Of a DNA stretch of 9,460 nucleotides, positions 6,242-9,460 are shown piece after piece; the first letter of the stretch is position 1, and each line of letters begins with the position of its first letter. The stretch comes from Candidatus Dormiibacterota bacterium (lineage in GTDB: Bacteria; Chloroflexota; Dormibacteria; Aeolococcales; Aeolococcaceae), in the NCBI GenBank assembly GCA_019236085.1, contig JAFAJR010000326.1:1-9460 (forward strand), read 5' to 3'. The translations under genes and the position numbers were made by a program. Under the pieces are notes generated by a model, which saw only the letters and a list, made by a program, of their open reading frames with translations, did not search any database and was not told the DNA's origin.

Positions 6242-8467
6242 ATGAGTAGGTGGGGACGGTTCGTGTACGCCCATCGCCGGGTGGTGCTCGCCGTGTCGGT
6301 GGTGTGCTTCGTGCTCTCCGGCATCGCACTGGCCAACGGCGGCCAGCTCAAGAACGCCAGCGACTACAACGTGGAGTCGACGCGCGCGGCGAACCTTGCC
6401 AACAAGCAGCTGCCCGCGGCTGTGGGGTCGTCCTTCGGCTTCGTGATGACCGACGCGTCACGCACCTACACGGATCCGCAGTACCAGTCCGCGGTGACAC
6501 AGGCGCTGGCGCCGCTGCGCAGGGACACGCGCGTGCTCAGCCTCCTGACGCCCTACGACGGGACGCCGAGCAGCCGTGCGCTGGTGTCAGCCGATGGTCA
6601 CAGCATCCTGGTGGTCGTCGGCGTGACGCTGGACTTCAGCACCGCACGCGCCGACTTCGGCCAGTTCCGCAGCGAGGTGCAGTCGTCGCAGCTGCAGATC
6701 GACACCTCGGGTGACGTGCCCCTCGCCTACGACTTCGACACCCTGCTCGGGTCCGACCTGCGCCGCTCGGAGGTCATATCGCTGCCGCTGGCGCTGATCC
6801 TGCTGGTGATCGTGTTCGGCACCGGCGTCGCTGCGCTGCTCTGCCTCGGGGTCGGCGTGCTCGCGGTGGCCGGCGGTGCGGGAGTGGTGTTGCTGCTGGC
6901 GCATTCGATGGACGTGTCCACGTATGCGGTGAACGTGGTCACCCTCATCGGGCTCGGTGTGGCGATCGACTACTCACTGTTCATCGTCACGCGCTTTCGC
7001 GAGGAGCTGGCAATCGACGGTGACGTCGAGCGCGCGCTCGCGACAACGCTGGCCACCGCCGGGCGAGCAATCGCATTCAGCGGCATCACGGTCGCGATTG
7101 GCCTGGTGGGGCTGCTGTTCTACACCGGGACGCCGCTCGTCTCGATGGGCGTTGCGGGGGCGATCGTGGTGGCCATCTCGGTGCTGTACGGACTCACCTT
7201 CCTTCCGGCGATGCTGGCGCTGCTCGGACCGCGGGTCAACAGACTGCGCGTGCCGTTCCTGCAGCCGCGTCCGTTTGGCCATGGGCTCTGGCACCGACTG
7301 GCGATTGCCGTGATGCGCCGGCCCATCATCGTCCTGGTGCCGACGGTTGCGGTGCTGCTCGCGGCGGGGTCGCCGTTCCTGAGCATCAAGCTGGCCAACA
7401 GCGACGTGGAGCAGCTGCCCGTCACCGCGGAATCGAGAGTCGGCGCCGAGCTGTTGCAGAGCAGCTTCCCCGCGGAAGGGCAGAACGACATCCAGGTGGT
7501 GCTGCAGTTCGCCCACGGCTCGCCGCTCGACGAGCAGAACGTTGCCACTGCCTATGCCGCCAGCCGGCGCTTCGCGCAGCTCACCGGGGTGGTGAGTGTC
7601 GGCAGCTACGTCACCGTCGATCCCTCGCTGTCGCTGGCGCAGTACCAGCAGCTGTATGCTGCCACCCCGCGCTCGGCGCTCCCCGCAACTGTGGCCGACG
7701 AGGTGCACACCACAGTCGGTTCGAGCATCGCGGTGCTCGATGTGCGCACGCCGTACCTCGCCACCAGTGACGCGGCACATGCGTTGGTGCGCACCATCCG
7801 CGGCGACGACTCGTTCAGCGGGGCCACAGCGCTGGTCACTGGTGACACCGCGTTTGATATCGACCTTGTCGACTACATGGTGCAGCACACGCCCGCCGCC
7901 GTCGTGTTCGTGGTGGTGAGCAGCTTCCTCGTGCTGCTGCTGCTGCTGCGCTCGCTGGTGCTGCCGCTGAAGGCGGTGGTGATGAACGCGCTGTCGCTGA
8001 GCGCCGCGTTCGGTGCGCTGGTGTGGGTCTTCCAGCAGGGTCACCTCTCGAGCATCCTGGGCTTCACCGCAGGCCCGCTCGATCCGACGATCCCCGTGCT
8101 GCTCTTCTGCATCGTGTTCGGGCTTTCGATGGACTATGAGGTGTTCCTGCTGACGCGCATGCAGGAGGCCTGGCGCCGCAGGCAGGACAACCGCGCCGCG
8201 GTGGCTGACGGGTTGGAGCGAAGCGGCCGCCTTGTCACCGGGGCAGCGGCGATCATGGCCTGCGTGTTCATCGCGTTTGCCCTGGCGAGTGTGGTGACCA
8301 TCAAGGCGATCGGGCTGGGAATGGCGGTTGCGGTGATCGTCGACGCGACCCTGGTGCGCGCGCTCGTGGTGCCGGCGACGATGCGTCTCCTGGGACGTGT
8401 CAACTGGTACGCGCCCAAGTGGCTGCATCGCCGCGAGGAGACCATGGAGGTCTCCGAAGCCGCCTGA
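6242..8467 (+). CDS. MMPL-family RND transporter
   Basis: This is a 741-residue inner-membrane exporter with the duplicated RND architecture. TM1 is at about 13-32, followed by an extracytoplasmic domain to about 177. A cluster of five membrane segments lies between about 178 and 330. TM7 is at about 360-382, a second outer domain runs to about 550, and five more segments lie at 551-717. The proton-relay Asp-Tyr pairs typical of MmpL proteins are present in both halves: D243-Y244 (AIDYSLF) and D631-Y632 (SMDYEVF). Both are followed by a basic cytoplasmic loop (TRFREEL, TRMQEAW). Family members export lipids, glycolipids, siderophores or drugs, and some mycobacterial members are linked to heme uptake. 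The substrate is unknown. ATG 6242 is the only reasonable start in frame, although no clear Shine-Dalgarno precedes it. The short C-terminus (NWYAPKWLHR and a tail) lacks the long cytoplasmic domain of MmpL3. Confidence 0.93.
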   Translation: MSRWGRFVYAHRRVVLAVSVVCFVLSGIALANGGQLKNASDYNVESTRAANLANKQLPAAVGSSFGFVMTDASRTYTDPQYQSAVTQALAPLRRDTRVLSLLTPYDGTPSSRALVSADGHSILVVVGVTLDFSTARADFGQFRSEVQSSQLQIDTSGDVPLAYDFDTLLGSDLRRSEVISLPLALILLVIVFGTGVAALLCLGVGVLAVAGGAGVVLLLAHSMDVSTYAVNVVTLIGLGVAIDYSLFIVTRFREELAIDGDVERALATTLATAGRAIAFSGITVAIGLVGLLFYTGTPLVSMGVAGAIVVAISVLYGLTFLPAMLALLGPRVNRLRVPFLQPRPFGHGLWHRLAIAVMRRPIIVLVPTVAVLLAAGSPFLSIKLANSDVEQLPVTAESRVGAELLQSSFPAEGQNDIQVVLQFAHGSPLDEQNVATAYAASRRFAQLTGVVSVGSYVTVDPSLSLAQYQQLYAATPRSALPATVADEVHTTVGSSIAVLDVRTPYLATSDAAHALVRTIRGDDSFSGATALVTGDTAFDIDLVDYMVQHTPAAVVFVVVSSFLVLLLLLRSLVLPLKAVVMNALSLSAAFGALVWVFQQGHLSSILGFTAGPLDPTIPVLLFCIVFGLSMDYEVFLLTRMQEAWRRRQDNRAAVADGLERSGRLVTGAAAIMACVFIAFALASVVTIKAIGLGMAVAVIVDATLVRALVVPATMRLLGRVNWYAPKWLHRREETMEVSEAA

Positions 8468-8477
8468 TGTGACTGAC

Positions 8478-9125
8478 ATGACCGCGACCGCGCCGCGACC
8501 GGCGCTGCGCGGCTGGTCGCATGCCGCGGTGATTGCGCCGGTCGTCGCCGGGTGGGCTCTGCTGATGGTTCATGCCCGCGACGACACGCTCAAGCTGGCC
8601 ACTGTCGCCGTCTACGGCGCGACGCTCACCCTGCTGTTCTCGGTGAGCGCGCTGTACCACTGCCGCACCTGGAACGCATCGGCGCGCTCGTTGCTGCGTC
8701 GCATCGACCACGCGGATATCTCGCTGCTCATCGCCGCCACGTACACGCCGGTCGTCGGGGTGCTCCTCGGAGGCGCGGCGCGCATCCTTCTGCTCGCCGG
8801 GGTATGGAGCGCTGCGCTGCTCGGCGCAGCCCTGTCGCTGTTCGACGTGCATCTGCGGCGTTCCCTGCTGGTTGCGCTGTACATCGCCACAGGATGGATC
8901 GCCCTGCTCGCGTTGCCTGCGCTGTACCAGCGCATCGGCGCCGGCGGCGTTGCGGTGCTGGTGTGTGGCGGGCTGCTCTACTCGGCGGGCGCGGTGCTGT
9001 ATGCGGTGCAGCGGCCCAAACTGTGGCCACGTGTGTTCGGCTACCACGAGGTGTTCCATCTGTTGGTGATCGCGGCGACGGCAGTGTTCTTCGGGTTCAT
9101 CGCTGCAGAGGTCGTGCCAGGGTAG
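8478..9125 (+). CDS. Hemolysin III / PAQR-family membrane protein (TrhA-like)
   Basis: The 215-residue product has about seven hydrophobic segments and the motifs of the HlyIII (PAQR) family: SALYHCRTW at 56-64, RRIDHADISLLIAATYTPV at 74-92 and GYHEVFHLLV at 188-197. The four expected Zn ligands are H61, D77, H190 and H194. Their spacing resembles that of human adiponectin receptors (H191, D208, H337, H341), which suggests metal-dependent hydrolase activity in the membrane. Bacterial members have been linked to membrane-energetics homeostasis and, for the founding member, to hemolysis. The actual role here is unknown. The start is uncertain: ATG 8478 is used, but GTG 8469, two bases after the MMPL stop, is in frame and would add three residues. 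Neither has a good Shine-Dalgarno. The near-contiguous spacing argues for coupling to the transporter. Confidence 0.88.
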   Translation: MTATAPRPALRGWSHAAVIAPVVAGWALLMVHARDDTLKLATVAVYGATLTLLFSVSALYHCRTWNASARSLLRRIDHADISLLIAATYTPVVGVLLGGAARILLLAGVWSAALLGAALSLFDVHLRRSLLVALYIATGWIALLALPALYQRIGAGGVAVLVCGGLLYSAGAVLYAVQRPKLWPRVFGYHEVFHLLVIAATAVFFGFIAAEVVPG

Positions 9126-9142
9126 CGACGACGTGGCCTACG

Positions 9143-9280
9143 CGGGCCATCCGGCTGAGGCGGCATCCTTCGCGGCGGCGCTAGGGTCGTACGAGGAGCG
9201 AGCCGGATAATTTTCTGTACGGCGAGCGACGAGAAGAGCCCGTGTCGCTAGAAGCGATGCCGCCTCAGCCGGATGGTTCG
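9143..9280. repeat. Long inverted repeat at the convergent gene junction; possible bidirectional terminator or structured RNA
   Basis: Positions 9147-9167 and 9256-9276 are perfect inverted copies of 21 bp. In RNA the stem can extend outward to 9143/9280 with two G:U pairs, and inward by CTTC 9168-9171 with GAAG 9251-9254 past a one-base bulge. The ~80-nt interior can form two more hairpins: 9186-9192 with 9217-9223 (seven pairs, one G:U) and 9225-9230 with 9244-9249 (six pairs). It also holds an AT-rich patch, GATAATTTT at 9206-9214, unusual for this window. The right arm covers the last codons and stop of the leftward gene, and the left arm repeats those bases in inverse. Both flanking genes read into the structure, so termination in both directions is the simplest role. 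There is no U-tract after either arm. I see no gene in 9126-9264. Confidence 0.7.
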
Positions 9281-9460
9281 GCTTGTGCGCTGGCAGCGAC
9301 GACGTCGCGCACCCTGCGGCTGTACTCCTTGAGCAGCTGATGTCCCGCGGACTCGTCGGCGACGCTCACGATTATGTGGTACGCGGGCTCGTCGGGATCC
9401 GGACGCACCAGCACGAAGCCGTCGTCGACGAAGACCTTGATGCCGTCGACCAGGTCCACC
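9265..9460 (-). CDS. C-terminus of a phosphomannomutase/phosphoglucomutase-type protein, possibly fused to mannose-1-phosphate guanylyltransferase (partial)
   Basis: The frame runs in from beyond the right edge and stops at TGA 9267-9265, giving 65 codons. DGIKVFVDDGFVLVRPDPDEP, then AYHIIVSVADES and LLKEYSRRV, match the small C-terminal domain of alpha-D-phosphohexomutases. In true mutases the phosphate-binding loop reads RxSxTEP. Here it reads RPDPDEP, a form I associate with actinobacterial proteins that join a nucleotidyltransferase to a mutase-like domain and make GDP-mannose. On this fragment alone the catalytic state and substrate cannot be decided. The last residues (EPSG) are encoded within the right arm of the large inverted repeat. 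The GTG at 9459 is not taken as the start because this domain lies at the end of a much longer protein. Confidence 0.75.
   Translation of the reverse strand, partial: VDLVDGIKVFVDDGFVLVRPDPDEPAYHIIVSVADESAGHQLLKEYSRRVRDVVAASAQAEPSG

Noticed and set aside
6974..8479. A 501-codon open frame on the minus strand opposite the MMPL gene
   Set aside because: The translation is rich in His, Arg and Gln with no domain pattern, while the plus strand encodes an unmistakable transporter with paired Asp-Tyr motifs.
9126..9290. Transposon-type target-site duplication flanking the inverted repeat
   Set aside because: Bases just outside the arms (CGGG on the left, TTCG on the right) do not form a direct repeat, so there is no direct evidence of insertion.
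9182..9340. A short plus-strand open frame through the inverted repeat after a TAGGGT -10-like box
   Set aside because: It lacks a credible start codon with ribosome site, runs antisense into the mutase gene, and is better explained by the repeat structure and the frame of the opposite gene.

Overview
This window is GC-rich throughout (clearly above 60% by eye) and the codons are strongly G/C at third positions. Several features suggest an Actinomycetota or a related high-GC Terrabacteria lineage such as Candidatus Dormibacterota: a leaderless-type -10 box directly before a GTG start, an MmpL-type RND transporter, a Bacillus-like ferrochelatase, and a large secreted protein ending in GGYVLDGxGGI repeats. 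The lineage is an inference. There is no rRNA or marker gene here to fix it, and I saw no tRNA, CRISPR array or transposase gene.

Layout. Positions 1-1182 (+) hold the 3' half of an ABC-transporter permease of the FtsX/MacB type, cut by the window edge. It converges, with 24 bp between stop codons, on a 951-residue secreted, cysteine-rich protein of unknown function (1207-4062, -) that ends in five tandem repeats of about 38-47 residues. A 149-bp divergent intergenic region separates this gene from a rightward run of four genes: hemE (4212-5267), hemH/cpfC (5264-6193), an MMPL/RND transporter (6242-8467) and a hemolysin III/PAQR-type membrane protein (8478-9125). Beyond it lies a convergent junction dominated by a 21-bp perfect inverted repeat. 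One arm of that repeat contains the stop codon of the last gene, a leftward sugar-phosphate mutase-type protein whose C-terminus alone is in the window (9265-9460, -).

How the genes fit together. HemE makes coproporphyrinogen III. The ferrochelatase overlaps hemE by 4 nt and most closely resembles the Bacillus coproporphyrin-type enzyme, so the pair supplies two non-consecutive steps of heme synthesis. The oxidase between them (cgoX/hemY) and the final decarboxylase (hemQ/chdC) are not in the window. The MMPL transporter starts 48 bp after hemH behind its own possible -10 box, and the HlyIII gene follows it almost without a gap. Whether these two membrane proteins are linked to heme or are only neighbours cannot be settled from sequence alone.

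The parts most worth a second look are the convergent-junction inverted repeat, which can be drawn as a three-way-junction RNA, the secreted repeat protein, and the palindrome next to the hemE promoter.
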